DNA from: Antedon bifida | Taxonomy: Eukaryota; Echinodermata; Crinoidea; Comatulida; Antedonidae | Length of the DNA: 64,000 nucleotides | Reading direction: 5' to 3' | Assembly (NCBI GenBank): GCA_963402885.1 | Contig: OY727102.1 | Span: 9,548,001-9,612,000, forward strand | Shown: positions 1-9,730 of the stretch, piece after piece | How positions within the stretch are numbered: the first letter of the stretch is position 1 | How the letters are laid out: each line of letters opens with the position of its first letter | Translations under genes and position numbers: made by a program | The notes under the pieces: generated by a model | Databases searched by the model: none | The model's input: the letters and a program-made list of their open reading frames with translations, nothing else | What the model was told of the DNA's origin: nothing

Positions 1-104
1 ATTAGAGAGAGAACTGCATTGACAATTTGAAAATGACTTATAATTAATTATCTTCAAAAATCTTCAATTAGATTAAACTGAACATCAAATTTCTCAACAA
101 CTTT

Positions 105-536
105 TAGTGTTGATCTGCGATTGATATGTGGAAAACACCCTCAATGACAGAAAACTCTGTTGAGTTGATACCTTCTAGCGTGGATGAGTTGGAATAAACA
201 ATGCTGAATTTAAAGAAGTAACCACTTCCTGACAGATTAATGGCAAGATCAGTGAAGTTGGCCCAGCCATGGATTATATCTACATACGAATAATTCCTTT
301 TTTTTCGTAGAATATTTGTATCAAACCTATGGTGTATTACCACAGCTTGATAGCCTATATTGGAGTTTAGAAAGAATTGTGTTAAATCTACACTGGTATC
401 CAATATAGAGATGCAAGGTTGAATCTCAAATAGCATCAGCCGTTGTAAACGTATACTCATTGTGCTTGAGAATTGATAGATGATTTCTACTCCTGGGTCA
501 CTAGATGCCTCTTCTTCAGCTTGCTTCTCAGAATAC
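105..536 (-). pseudogene. Fibrocystin-L-like exon pair, fused and decayed (unit A, sub-block 1)
   Basis: On the minus strand a ttcacag acceptor opens an exon at 536 that begins with a Glu-rich segment (YSEKQAEEEASSDPGVE). The reading continues to a part with the motif VDIIHGWANFTDLAI, followed by an aromatic-rich strand pattern. This resembles the beta-sandwich repeats near the C-terminus of fibrocystin-like proteins, which carry similar GWANFTDL motifs. In sub-block 2 the same material is two exons (16909-17064 and 16456-16782) separated by an intron. Here the donor is mutated and a deletion removed the intron acceptor, leaving one artificial open frame that ends in a stop after SIADQH. Family assignment is from motif recognition; the decay is read directly by comparing the two sub-blocks. 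Confidence 0.6.
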
Positions 537-715
537 CTGTGAACCAATTAGTTATGTTGTTTTGTAATGATATAGGCATTATGGTTATGTTCGTTACAAG
601 CCACACATGAGAATACAATTTAAGACTTTGGACAAGACGATACAAGCCAGTTCTTTACAACAGTAACTCTACAGAAAACTCTACTTCAACTCATTACTTC
701 TTAAATGTGACTTAC

Positions 716-912
716 GTTTTATTGCCTGTACTTGGACCTCCTGTTGTATTTGTTGCTCTCACACCCCTTGTTGGGTCTTCGGCTGGGGGAGAAGGATCGG
801 TCATTGCTAATAACCTCAACTTCAAGACTCTCGTACAAAGTACCGGTTTGTGCTGCATTAACAATTTCTGCTTGAAGGTTAACTAACTCATCATGTTCTA
901 GGGTTGAATTGC
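716..912 (-). pseudogene. Fibrocystin-L-like exon, C-terminal linker (unit A, sub-block 1)
   Basis: A 197-bp minus-strand exon bounded by a ccttacag acceptor above 912 and an AAAAC|GTAAGT donor below 716. It begins GNSTLEHDELVNLQAEIVNA and continues to an Asp/Pro/Ser/Thr-rich tail. The tail reads as PSPPAEDPTRG only after a change of frame, so this exon may hold an old frameshift; the same bases occur in sub-block 2 (17247-17443), meaning any lesion is shared. It lies between the large exon at 1082-1741 and the Glu-rich exon at 105-536, the order expected for the C-terminal part of a PKHD1L1-type protein. Confidence 0.55.
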
Positions 913-1081
913 CTGTAAGGAAGAAATGTTAATTATTGTTTAGATATTAAAAGAATAGGCAATGAAATAAAATTCAACTCATTTCTAAACATATAAAACT
1001 GAAAAAAGAAGAAATCTGGATAGATTATGTGATACTTTAATATGGTTAAAGAAAGCTATTTACTTACTGTATTATATATAC

Positions 1082-1741
1082 CAAACTGGCAAGATTGTTA
1101 ACAAGATCTTCTTCATAGAAGTCATCAACATCAACAGAAGCCACACCAACGTCAACCATTATAACCGGTGTAGTGATGATGTCAATTGGGTCACTACCAC
1201 GTATAAGTATCCAAAGAGTCTGCCAATCGCGATCAAAATAGTTCTCGCCATAAATGCTGGAGTCATGAACTGATCGTCTGGTCTATTTGGATCTTCTGGA
1301 ACCCATATGAACATATCTCCATCCAGCTGCCTGTTATTTGGCATGACATAGTGACCTTGATGGTACACATCTAAGCGTTGAGGATTGGCATACCAGATGC
1401 CGACAACTATTTTCTGATCTGGAGCTGTGTTCAGGAAATGAAGTCATAACGTTTGAGGATTCGTTGAACTCTCATAAACATCTCATAAGTCTCTCCAATT
1501 GCAACGATAGACATAAATGTGCTGATGCGCTCTTGACATGTGTACCCATGACACCAGCCGTGATCTTGTGGTCCATTGATCAAATCAACATAACCGTTAG
1601 ACACAATGACGATTGGTGAAGACGTCGTAATTCTTGTGTCAGGATCAAGACTTTCAATAATCAACATAGCGTAATCGTAGTCATAGCATTCAAAAGCCTG
1701 CCAAGATTCATGCCATATGCAGTCTTCTGTACCAATGATAC
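1082..1741 (-). pseudogene. Fibrocystin-L-like large exon with several frame breaks (unit A, sub-block 1)
   Basis: A 660-bp minus-strand exon, from a cattaag acceptor at 1741 to a TTTG|GTATAT donor at 1082. The first part reads clearly as fibrocystin-L-like, with YVDLINGPQDHGWCHGYTC and STFMSIVAIGETYEM. A one-base shift and a TGA (from CGA) then break the frame near 1440-1480. Later pieces recover IVVGIWYANPQRLDVY and the EDPN segment. A 10-bp deletion near 1270, relative to sub-block 2 (17760-17800), throws the end out of frame, so the ENYFDRDWQTLW block is read only in another frame. The exon is therefore non-functional by three independent lesions unless the assembly is wrong at each. PKHD1L1 relatedness is judged from several consecutive motifs in the right order. 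Confidence 0.8.
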
Positions 1742-1837
1742 CTTAATGAAAAGAGCAGATTAGATAAAAGATTTTACTACCATTGATGTCTGTAACCATC
1801 ATGTTTGAAATTCTATAATCCTATAATTCTAAGTCCA

Positions 1838-1978
1838 CGTCTCGGATCTCTGTCCCACTCGTATGCAGAATCAGGAATAACATAACCAGGCCGTGATCCT
1901 ACTAGAATTCCACCATCTTCGTCTCTGATCATTGCATTCTTAAATGCATCACAATCCATCTCCACGCACTCAGAAGGA
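1838..1978 (-). pseudogene. Fibrocystin-L-like exon split by a TTAA element (unit A, sub-block 1)
   Basis: Minus-strand exon encoding CVEMDCDAFKNAMIRDED and then GYVIPDSAYEWDRDPRRGL. The (V)(E/D)MDCDA...YEWD.DPRRG pattern is a recognisable fibrocystin-L segment. In sub-block 2 the exon is continuous (18539-18729), opening from a taacag acceptor with KVNLSDC. Here it is cut after PSE by the 618-bp element at 1983-2600, and the short 5' piece with its acceptor survives at about 2605-2612. The 3' end also differs from sub-block 2: the sequence after RRGL has lost the ...KCPHKG tail and its donor. Confidence 0.78.
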
Positions 1979-1982
1979 TTAA

Positions 1983-2600
1983 AGACCCCTTCCCTTCAAT
2001 TTGTGACGTTTTGTAAAAATAATACATATATATTACTTTAAAAACATTAAACAAGGTCATTCCTTGTCTTAAATGTACGTTTTATGGTAAATTATGATAA
2101 AAAGTGAGAAACAATGCACTACCTATGTAGCTCGCGGCGAATGACCTCTCGTGGGCAGTCTTTAGGTCTAGCCTAGCTAGGCTGAGTTTTGTAGGCCTAG
2201 CCGGTAAACATCGGTAACGTACGAATATCGTATGCTAGTTATATACCTAGCCTGACGTTGTATAGTTGCTGCATTAATTGTCTTTCTATATTTGCCAGAC
2301 TCCGTTGATACAAAATGGGGAAAACCTGGTACTTTCGGTGAAAATTTATGAGTCTTCCATTTGTTTTGGCCTCACGATCAATCAAAAAGTGGGTGAATTA
2401 CAGAAGAAAAACAAAAATATCAATCCGCACGCAATGCATTTTGGGATTTATAGCGGGCCGCTAAAATTACTAGAATCAACTTATTTTTCACATTTTTAAC
2501 CATTTAAAGACAAAAAAGTTACCATATAATATTTATTTTTACATTAATTGTAGTTTGTGACCTTAAATTAGATCTAAAAAACGTAGGGAAGGGGGTCTTT
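1983..2600. mobile_element. TTAA-flanked MITE-like element in an exon (unit A)
   Basis: Both ends carry an inverted repeat: AGACCCCTTCCCT at the left, and AGGGAAGGGGGTCTTT at the right. The element is flanked by TTAA on both sides (1979-1982 and 2601-2604). Sub-block 2 shows the uninterrupted site as one TTAA within gattaacttta (about 18719-18730). TTAA duplication is the hallmark of piggyBac-type transposition. No transposase is present in 618 bp, and the ends do not start with the usual piggyBac CCC, so the superfamily is inferred from the target site only. It contains a TAGGCCTA-type patch near 2160-2200. Confidence 0.82.
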
Positions 2601-2775
2601 TTAACTTTACTGTAGTGTTAAGATTAAATGAAAAGTATTGTAGGTACAGAAAGTGTACTAGGTTGATGAAAATAATGCAATTAGCAAGTAAAGATACACA
2701 ATGATTTACAATAACGTAACTTGGATAAATGCAAGCGGTCCGTAGATATATAGGATAAATACTATTAGTACTTAC

Positions 2776-2836
2776 CCTAAATTAGGTATATGTATGTAAA
2801 CCCTGTTCTTGTCTCTGACTGCTACCTTCTTTGTAC
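2776..2836 (-). pseudogene. Fibrocystin-L-like exon, 5' half deleted (unit A, sub-block 1)
   Basis: The downstream third of an exon that is complete in sub-block 2 (24812-24979). The remaining piece reads KVTVRDK.RVYIHIPNL-like and ends at a consensus GTAAGT donor at 2771-2775. The 5' half, with its acceptor and the MTNPSNDDGIHP segment, is gone: after the shared GTAC the sequence jumps directly to bases that in sub-block 2 lie about 290 bp further on. With no acceptor it could not be spliced in the normal way. Confidence 0.6.
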
Positions 2837-2978
2837 CTATAAGCATTCAGCTTCATGTGTAAACAGTATGAGTATGCGTTTCCTGCAATAGAACTCAAAC
2901 AATGGCAGTTGTTGGTTTGTCGAAGTAAGGACTAGGTTTGTCCAAGTAAGGACCAGATTATGTCATGCTTTTACATAC

Positions 2979-3142
2979 CTTGCAATCTTGTGCTTCCAGC
3001 AATAGCTGGGTAATTATGTATACCATGAAATTGAAAAAATTGAGCACCATTACATGAAATTTGCCCACACGAATCCAGCATTTCCATTCTCTGGACGAGG
3101 TGCACGCTGTTTTGCACTTTGACCTGCATTCTCCGGTTGATT
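2979..3142 (-). pseudogene. Fibrocystin-L-like exon with two small deletions (unit A, sub-block 1)
   Basis: Minus-strand exon from an atttcag acceptor to a CAAG|GTATG donor. Its intact counterpart in sub-block 2 (25299-25473, 175 bp) reads NQPENAGQSAKQCAPCGP, then GNAGYVRANFM, then GIHNYPAIAGNTRLQ. This corresponds to the G(W/F)..PF...YPAISGN region of fibrocystin-L. Here the exon is 164 bp: about 3 bp are missing at the CGP site and 8 bp at MSGD, which destroys the frame. The splice sites are kept. Confidence 0.72.
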
Positions 3143-3607
3143 CTGAAATATTTACATGAAAATGTTAATGGAAAAATGTAATATTTTAATCAGAATTTAT
3201 AAATTACGTAACTGATTACACAATGGAATGGCATTATCAGTACACGTTAAGAAAAAGGAGGTAGAAGAGTAAGAAAGTCCTTTGACAAATTTCCTTTCGA
3301 GTGAAAGTCAAGTATGCATATACTGTATAATAAATATACATTGATTTTATTTGACAGAATGCAAAATAGAGTTCCCCAAAATGAAAATATAATAAAAATT
3401 GAAATACAGAAAAAAAAAAAACATCTTTTAAAATGAATAATAAAAATGTTCATATTTATTGAAACTGTTTATATCTTTTTTTTTTTTTTTTTGGTTTCCC
3501 ACTTTTATTTCATCGTCATTAACATTGTTTCATTCATTATGATTTTTACATATATACAGTATTCGGTTTGTAACATGCTATTTAATGTTAAATCTTACTG
3601 AACCTAC

Positions 3608-3652
3608 CTGTAACTCATCGCAATCAAAGAACAGGCTTGTACCAATTATAAA
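3608..3652 (-). pseudogene. Fibrocystin-L-like small exon, acceptor lost (unit A, sub-block 1)
   Basis: Minus-strand coding segment IIGTSLFFDCDELQ ending at an ACAG|GTAGGT donor at 3603-3607. In sub-block 2 (25964-26014) it is a 51-bp exon opening at an aatgtag acceptor. Here a 5-bp deletion removed that AG, so the upper end given is approximate. The segment matches the place after the PSLSH block in fibrocystin-L, where a short exon with (I/L)(I/V)G.S..F.C is expected. Confidence 0.6.
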
Positions 3653-3671
3653 CGTCCATTCTCACACATAC

Positions 3672-4052
3672 TTATCAACAGCTTCATGACTAAGAGAAGA
3701 TGGCTCAATGACAAATGGCATCACCCCGATGTTGTTGTCAGCAAGAACAAGATCAGTCATTTGGAAAAAGACTCCATAATCCCAATTCTTCCAGATGAAG
3801 AAATTGGCAATCTGACCATCCCTCGTCATGAACACCGTGCAAAGAAGTATGGCCTTCGTTGTTGCTCCATTGACTTTCAACGTCACAATCTCCCCACTGA
3901 CATGGTACAGCACCATCTCAGAGCCTACCACAGTGTTGTCTTGTAGGATGACATCTCTGGAGCTCTCAATTTCAATACCTGCTGGCCACGATATATCCTC
4001 AGCATTGTAGCGGTCTTGATATGTACCAGGAAAGACAGAACAGCAGATTAAT
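3672..4052 (-). pseudogene. Fibrocystin-L-like parallel beta-helix exon, intact frame (unit A, sub-block 1)
   Basis: A 381-bp (127-codon) minus-strand exon, open throughout, from an attttag acceptor to a GATAA|GTATGT donor. It carries the series VFPGTYQDRYNAEDISW, AGIEIESSRDVILQDNTVVGSE, FFIWKNWDYGVFFQMT and PSSLSHEAVDK. These are hallmarks of the second right-handed beta-helix (PbH1) region of fibrocystin and fibrocystin-L, an extracellular segment of a single-pass membrane protein. It is the best preserved host coding block in the window and is identical in frame in units B and C. Sub-block 2 keeps only its last 67 bp. Its neighbours on both sides are broken, so it is classed with the pseudogene. 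Confidence 0.85.
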
Positions 4053-4105
4053 CTAAAATGTAAGTTACTATATAAGGGAAAGAGAAGTATTTTGGCATTG
4101 CTTAC

Positions 4106-4251
4106 CTGCTCCAACTGTGTGGTGAATTACATTATCCTGAATTGTTAGTCCTGAAGTACCAAACATCCCGATAGCAGGACTGAAGCCATTATGAAATGTA
4201 TACAACCGCTGGACCTTCTACAGTAACTTCTCCAATATCCAAGAAAGCAAC
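4106..4251 (-). pseudogene. Fibrocystin-L-like beta-helix exon with an 8-bp deletion (unit A, sub-block 1)
   Basis: Minus-strand exon between a cccttag acceptor (4252) and a GCAG|GTAAG donor (4101-4105). It begins VAFLDIGEVTVEGP and ends, in another frame, HNGFSPAIGMFGTSGLTIQDNVIHHTVGA. The ...GTSGL.IQDNV.HHTVG motif is the PbH1 signature of fibrocystin-L. Between the two parts sub-block 2 has about 8 extra bases (near 26235), so this copy is frameshifted. Sub-block 2 in turn lacks the FGTSGL codons, so neither copy is whole. Confidence 0.78.
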
Positions 4252-5269
4252 CTAAGGGAACATTATACTTACCTGTTGATTAAGTTAATTAACAATTGGG
4301 ATGAAATATTTTACAGTACTTTGTACTTAATTTATTATTAACATTAAAACATATTTTAGTGTAAATTAAAAATAATTTTATTTTATAGTTGTTTATTTAT
4401 AATTTAATTTAGCATTTACTTAAACTATAGGCTTAATATAATTAAGTTAAGTTATCTTGCCCAGTGGGCTAGTCACAACAAAAACAAAAATCAAGCCCTG
4501 CTGAAATGGAAGCCTTATAATTCTTTTTTGCACTTTTTTTTATAAAAAGAAGAATTATCTGCAATTGCGCCATTGGCTGCAACAGTATTTTTAATTAATG
4601 ATTTATGATTTTTTTCAAATAACTACTGCATATATCACAATATATCACTTTTTAACAATTAGCCAGTAAATCATGGTCTGGTGTTAACATTCTGAATTTT
4701 CCACTGATGCAGTGATGCCTGAATTTCACTACACTGCATAAAATATTAGTAAGCCTATTATAAGATTACCTTTTCCTTCAAATAGAATACAGTAAATGTC
4801 CATCTGGGTCTTGTCTTCTAATATGTGATGCTTCAAAACACATATCCAGTCGTCTTCTGTTGGTCATTTTGAGATTTTTTTCTTCTGAAGAAACAATAAC
4901 AATTCTACTAATTTTTTAATTAATTATTAGGTCGTACAGACAGTGACCAACAACTTTATGTCTTGTCTGAAGAATCACCCAAGAACACAGACAAGTCAGC
5001 ACAGATCTCGAATTATAAAATATTGCTTATTGAATCGATCAAAAGATGTGTACGGCGTAACAGTTAGCGTTATTTAAATATTCCTTGTTTTTAACTATAT
5101 AAATATTGACTTTTTGGAACTGAAGTTGATTTATAAAAAGCATATAGGCCTATTTACATCGTATTTGTTACATATAACCCTGAATAGTCTTTGGTTTGGT
5201 GTTTAATATAGGACATGCGAATAGATTGTACTGTATTTATTAGGTATTGGTATAAAATAGGCTAGGCCA
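4252..5269. other. AT-rich intergenic or intronic stretch (unit A)
   Basis: About 1 kb of very AT-rich sequence with homopolymer runs. I see no coding segment, no terminal inverted repeats and no Pol III boxes. It is repeated almost base for base at 32002-33010 and 63089-64000. Confidence 0.6.
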
Positions 5270-5840
5270 ATACTAGGATGATAGGTCCCAGCATGTAGGC
5301 TAGCCTGCTGGGCCTAAAAAAAATAAACCTTAAACCAAAATTACATTTCCTAGTTTTTAGAATGAAAGCTGTCAACAGAAAACCTAATTGAATATAGGGT
5401 CTTCGGCCTAGGCTAGCTTGATACTAGACTAACGATATAGCCTTTATAGTAATAATACTAGCCTAGCTAGGCCTTAGTAGGCCTAGGCCTAACCCATTCC
5501 CATAAAAGAAAGAAGAAGAAAACAGATCTGTCATATAGGCCTAGCTAGCCTAACTAGGCCTAGAGCTATAATAGACTATAGGCCTAGTAGGCCTAGAGCT
5601 AATACTAGGCCTAGGCCTATTATTATGATAGGCCTAGGCCTAGGCCTATTCTATTGTTGCAACCACTTTACCTTAAAAAAAACAATTTGTATCCAAAGCT
5701 AATTTGATACGAAGACATCCTTCCACATGCCAATAAAAAAACTACTAGCTAGGGGCCTAGGCCTAGCTAAGTATAAAAAGTGTATTGCTATACAATACAA
5801 TACAACGGATAGGCCAGCTAGGCCTAGGCCTAGGCTAGGC
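5270..5840. repeat. TAGGCCTA palindrome cluster 1 (unit A)
   Basis: Dozens of copies of the palindrome TAGGCCTA and its variants (CCTAGG, GCTAGGC), in runs such as 5620-5650 and scattered up to 5835. In unit B the runs differ in length (33222-33240 and 33350-33402), as expected for replication slippage. The TA in ctagctaggg at 5750-5751 is the empty target of the element found in B. Confidence 0.85.
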
Positions 5841-7160
5841 CGAAATCAAACTTCCCCGCAGGAGGTTCGTGCAGGCCCACACTTTTTGAGACTCGTCAAC
5901 TTATTGTTTAAGAATGCAGATATTTTTTGCCCCGTCGATATAAAATATTTTCCGGTAGAAGTAATTATTAGTTTATTACTAATTCTTATGTTAAGGTAGT
6001 ATAAGTATAGGATTTGGTAAATCATTTAATACAAATAAATATAAGTAGAACCACCAGAACTATTTCCGCTATACAGCCCTATTTAAAAATGGCCTGGTCT
6101 AAATTAACATTCTACCTACTAGGGAACGTAGGTTGGCCGAGGCACTCTGCTTGACTTTCTAGGCCCCCCACACTACAAGTCCTAGGCCTACCCGTTAGGC
6201 CAATTTCTCTCGCGTTGTGGTAATAAGGATACGCAGCTAAAGTGAATTTCCTCCGCTACACTGAACCACGAGCTAAGCCTACATATTTACCGATACTCGT
6301 CAATTTATTTTTTTATGGCATCAATGCTACACATTTTGCCCATTGATAATACATTTTCTCGTACTAAAAAGTACTTATTAATTTAATTCATTATGTCTAT
6401 ACTTTATTTATTTAGATATTTAGTTTCGGTTTCTTGTTGAATAAACTGCAAATAAATAAAGCTATTGTATTTCTAAAGGTTCCTTTAGCAAAATGGAATC
6501 ATCTTTCCTATAGTATATAAGAATACAAAAATATTTAGGATCTCGCTATTTATCTGGGCGATGTAGTCTGTGGGGTTAAAGAATACTCGAGCGGAAGAAT
6601 ACAACACATAATAACCATATCTATTACCAGTAAAACAGCGTCCTCTCTTATTATTTCGCGTAGGTTTCAAATAATAACGGGAAAAAAAGTTAAGTAATAT
6701 TTAATAGCATAAGTGTGTTCCACTCATAAAAGAGTATTTAATTCCAAAATTGTAATACAGTATATCGAAAAGTTAGATTTTTATTAGTGATAGAAATTTA
6801 GTATTATTTGGATAAAATAAAACTGTAAAAACATCATTCAAAAACCATCGTGGAAAAATACTTAACCAACTTCAATTTTGTTCAAATTTGGTACAATAAT
6901 TCTATATGTATTTATTTATCTTTAGTATAAAAATTGTGTAATTTACTAGAATTTTAGATGATTTGGACATTTTTTATTTTTCAAAATATGATGCCTATGG
7001 TTCTACTATACATTTACAACATTTTTTTTTACTAAAAGTGCGCCTAAGTTATTTTTTTAAAAAAACTTGATACTAGTATTTTTCTTTTACATTATAACAT
7101 TTGTGTAGTAAATTTTTCTTCTCATAAGCTATTATAGTGTAGGCCTACATTTATATTATA
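5841..7160. other. AT-rich stretch without recognisable genes (unit A)
   Basis: No coding similarity seen. A few TAGGCCTA motifs occur near 6180. The segment from about 5888 to 6929 is the one present twice in tandem in unit B (36631-37672 and 37673-38714). Confidence 0.55.
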
Positions 7161-7700
7161 GTAGAACCGTTTAATTGGGGACAGCTCTTTTTACTATTTC
7201 GCCTTAACGTCTGTTTTTTTAACATTCGCCATTTACATTGCAAATTATAAATGGTATTATTATTTTTTAGTGGATTTAGAATAGCTAGAACATGTGTGAT
7301 AGTAGTTTTGACTAAACTATATCAGGGAAGAGTGAGATTAAAGCAGTCGTGAATTAAAATTTCAATAAAATTTGTCAACAAATATAATTTTACTGTTTCG
7401 CCTTAACGTCTGTTTTTTTAACATTCGCCATTTAGGCCTAGGCCTACATCGCATTATAAATGGTATTATAATTTATACTGGATTTGGAATAGCTAGAACA
7501 GTGTGTAGTTTAAACTATACTATATCAGGGGAATGAACGTGAATTAAAATGTCCATAACATTTGTCAACAAATATAATTTTGCGATTTCGCCTTAACGTC
7601 TGTTTTTTTTTACATTCGCCATTTGCATTATAAATGGTATTATTTTTATAATGGATTTGGAATAGCTAGAACATGTGTGTAGATCTTTTCCAGATGGATT
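7161..7700. repeat. Three-copy tandem repeat, 190-199 bp (unit A)
   Basis: The phrase TTTCGCCTTAACGTCTG followed by a T run and CATTCGCCATTT begins at 7197, 7396 and 7586. Each copy continues through ATAAATGGTATTAT, GGAATAGCTAGAACA and CAAATATAATTTT. Spacing is 199 and 190 bp. Copies differ by small indels, one of which adds a TAGGCCTAGGCC patch near 7434. Confidence 0.85.
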
Positions 7701-8229
7701 TCTTTCAAACTAAATGAGGGGATCTGCTAGGTTCCCGCCCGGAGAAATAGTTTTTCTTACAAGATTTGAATAATCAACAATATCAACATTCAACAGTGTG
7801 GCGTGTTGACCACAATGAATAACAATACCATCTTCCCCACTACACCTGCACCAACTCATTTGCATAATAACGCACGGCATACCAACTGATCAATATTTGT
7901 ATAGGAGTAGCAATCAATGGGTTGGTTGGATGGCTGCTGTTGTTCATCATGTAATTCATTGTATCAGTTGTTTTGATTTCTCATGATCAATTATTCACTT
8001 AATTCATTTCATTTATTCATGATCAAACACAGTAAAATGTAGTACATGGTTTGGAATAATGTTCGTTTGTTCAAAGTTAATAATTCACACAGAAATTGTG
8101 AAATTATTTATTACAATAATGCATATGTATTTAAATAAATAGAGAGAATACACTAGCCAGGCTAGGCATCGGCATCTTTACACATTTCTATTTATTTGTT
8201 CCTAATTTTCTGACATAACTTAGGTGTTC

Positions 8230-8540
8230 TTAAAATTGAGGGCGCCAAACATAAAATTTACGAGATCGGAAAGAGGCGGGAAGCCAAAAAAAAATGATGG
8301 TGTGCTCCCTTGCCTCTAGCACGGTAAGGCTCTCTCACAGCCTTGGGGGTACCACACATCAGATGCTTTGATGTTATTGCCTCATAATGTGTGGTGGAAA
8401 GGGGGACGTTTAAGTCTGTGAACCCCAAACACAGAAGCTCGCATAGCTTTAACTCTTTTCCACCGACCGGCATGGGGTTTGAACCCACGATAATCGTGTT
8501 CCACGACGCTCTACCAACTGAGCTATCCGGCCCTCTGGTT
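8230..8540 (-). mobile_element. tRNA-derived SINE (unit A)
   Basis: Read on the minus strand, it opens GGGCCGGATAGCTCAGTTGG, with a good Pol III A box (TAGCTCAGTTGGTAGAGC) and, at 8471-8487, a B box (GGGTTCAAACCCC). The head resembles a tRNA, but the anticodon arm would pair TCGTG with CACGA around only three bases, so it is not a usable tRNA. About 200 bp of unrelated tail follow, ending near 8230. Head plus non-tRNA body is the layout of a tRNA-derived SINE. The lower boundary is approximate; no target duplication was identified. Confidence 0.78.
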
Positions 8541-8671
8541 AATAGCAAGGTTAAAACTAGATTCGTTTCCTCAAAAGTACGTCATGAATATGCAAATTTA
8601 TGACGTAACGATTAGAATGACGTAATATGAAGCGCGTATAAGACTATACTATTGTCACCTTTTATTACTCG

Positions 8672-8779
8672 TGTACATTGTGGCATAACGGGTAGTGCTC
8701 TAGTAACTATCGTTTGGATTGTATTCTCTCAGCTCTACTGGCTGGGGTTCGAATCTCTACGGATTTCTTTTTTTTTTTT
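8672..8779 (+). ncRNA. Degenerate tRNA-like Pol III unit (unit A)
   Basis: Plus strand: an A-box-like TGGCATAACGGGTAGTGC near 8680-8697, a B-box-like GGTTCGAATCT at 8746-8756, and a T run at 8768-8779 that could end Pol III transcription. The T-arm stem does not pair well and no convincing anticodon stem is seen. It may be a decayed tRNA, a second SINE head, or chance; transcription is unproven. Confidence 0.4.
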
Positions 8780-9054
8780 AATAAATATAAAATGCTTTTC
8801 TTTTATTTTGAAAGAGAGATATTTAGAGAGTCAGGTTAATTTAGAATAATATAATGTAAAAGATTAACAACATCAAAATTCAACAGTGTGGCGCGTTGAC
8901 CGCCGCGAATGACTAACAATTGAATGTCAGAAAAAAAGGAATTATAGTTCTCTTCGTTACGTGTTTAGAAAAGAATTTATATCTCATCGTTGGTGGTATG
9001 TCGGCGTTGTTATGCAAATGGATTTGTACAGGTGTAGTGGGAAAGATGGTATTC

Positions 9055-9425
9055 CAACCGTTTAAAACCAAAATATCGGCTAAATATATTCTTTTTTGCG
9101 TTTCAACATAATTATATGTTAATGATTCCAATTACGATACAAACTTTTTTTTTATTTTGTAGGTAAATTGGCAGATATAACCCTTTTTGTCTTTCCCCTT
9201 AACGTTTTCATACCACAAGGAATTTATTATTACCCTTAAGGCCATTTTACACTAAAAAGAGGGAAGTAAAATCAACCGATTGACCCCTATCTAAGTTTAT
9301 TTTCTGTCAATCCTTAAGGCTACAATTTATATAAAACAAAATAATTAAATGGTTAAATTCTGTTTCACCAAATTTATAAATAATTCTAGGTCCTAGAGGC
9401 ATGTCTTTTAATTTGTTGTCGGTGT
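9055..9425. other. Non-coding stretch (unit A)
   Basis: AT-rich; nothing recognised. Unit B carries about 13 extra bases (CGCTGTGCTAAGG) near 41010. Confidence 0.5.
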
Positions 9426-9730
9426 CTTCTATTCTAGGCCTAGAAGGCCTAGCCTAGGTCTAAGTGATGCGGCCTTTGCCGCCTGGCTGGGCGTGAGGTG
9501 AGTTGGTACCAATTTTAAAAACTAGTTGCATAGGCCTAGTCAGCTAAGCTAAAAGGTTAGGCCTAGCCTATTATAGTCGCCGCATATAGTACTGTATATC
9601 GCTATTAATTAGGGCCAAAATTAAATAACTAGCCTAGGGGCCTAGCTAGGCCTATTTAGCTTATCTTTCTTAGGCTAGGCCCTAGCCTAAGCCTAGCTAG
9701 GTAGGCCTAGAATAGGCCTAGTAGATATTC
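9426..9730. repeat. TAGGCCTA palindrome cluster 2 (unit A)
   Basis: Dense TAGGCCTA and CCTAGG/GCTAGG variants, for example around 9437-9460 and 9640-9725. Counterpart in unit B at about 41237-41526. Confidence 0.85.

Larger units (their letters stand above)
7783..9054. repeat. Composite flanking repeat around the SINE (unit A)
   Basis: The segment at 7825-7882 (aataccatcttcccc...ggcatacc) reappears as an imperfect reverse complement at 8995-9054. Just outside, TTCAACAGTGTGGCG.GTTGACC occurs as a direct repeat at about 7789-7811 and 8880-8902. The SINE at 8230-8540 and the Pol III-like unit at 8672-8779 lie between. This could be a fold-back or non-autonomous element with nested SINEs; no clean target duplication was found. 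Confidence 0.55.

Noticed and set aside
2278..2499. 73-codon frame inside the TTAA element as a transposase
   Set aside because: Too short, no DDE or zinc-finger pattern, and AT-rich chance frames of this size are common here.
3247..3453. Hydrophobic 68-codon minus-strand frame
   Set aside because: Phe/Ile-rich because of a poly-A/T context in an intron; no start context or homology.
3686..3946. Plus-strand open frame over the beta-helix exon
   Set aside because: It is the shadow of the recognisable minus-strand exon and has no family resemblance.
8464..8535. A functional tRNA gene on the minus strand
   Set aside because: A and B boxes are good, but the anticodon arm cannot form a normal seven-base loop and a long unrelated tail follows, so a SINE fits better.
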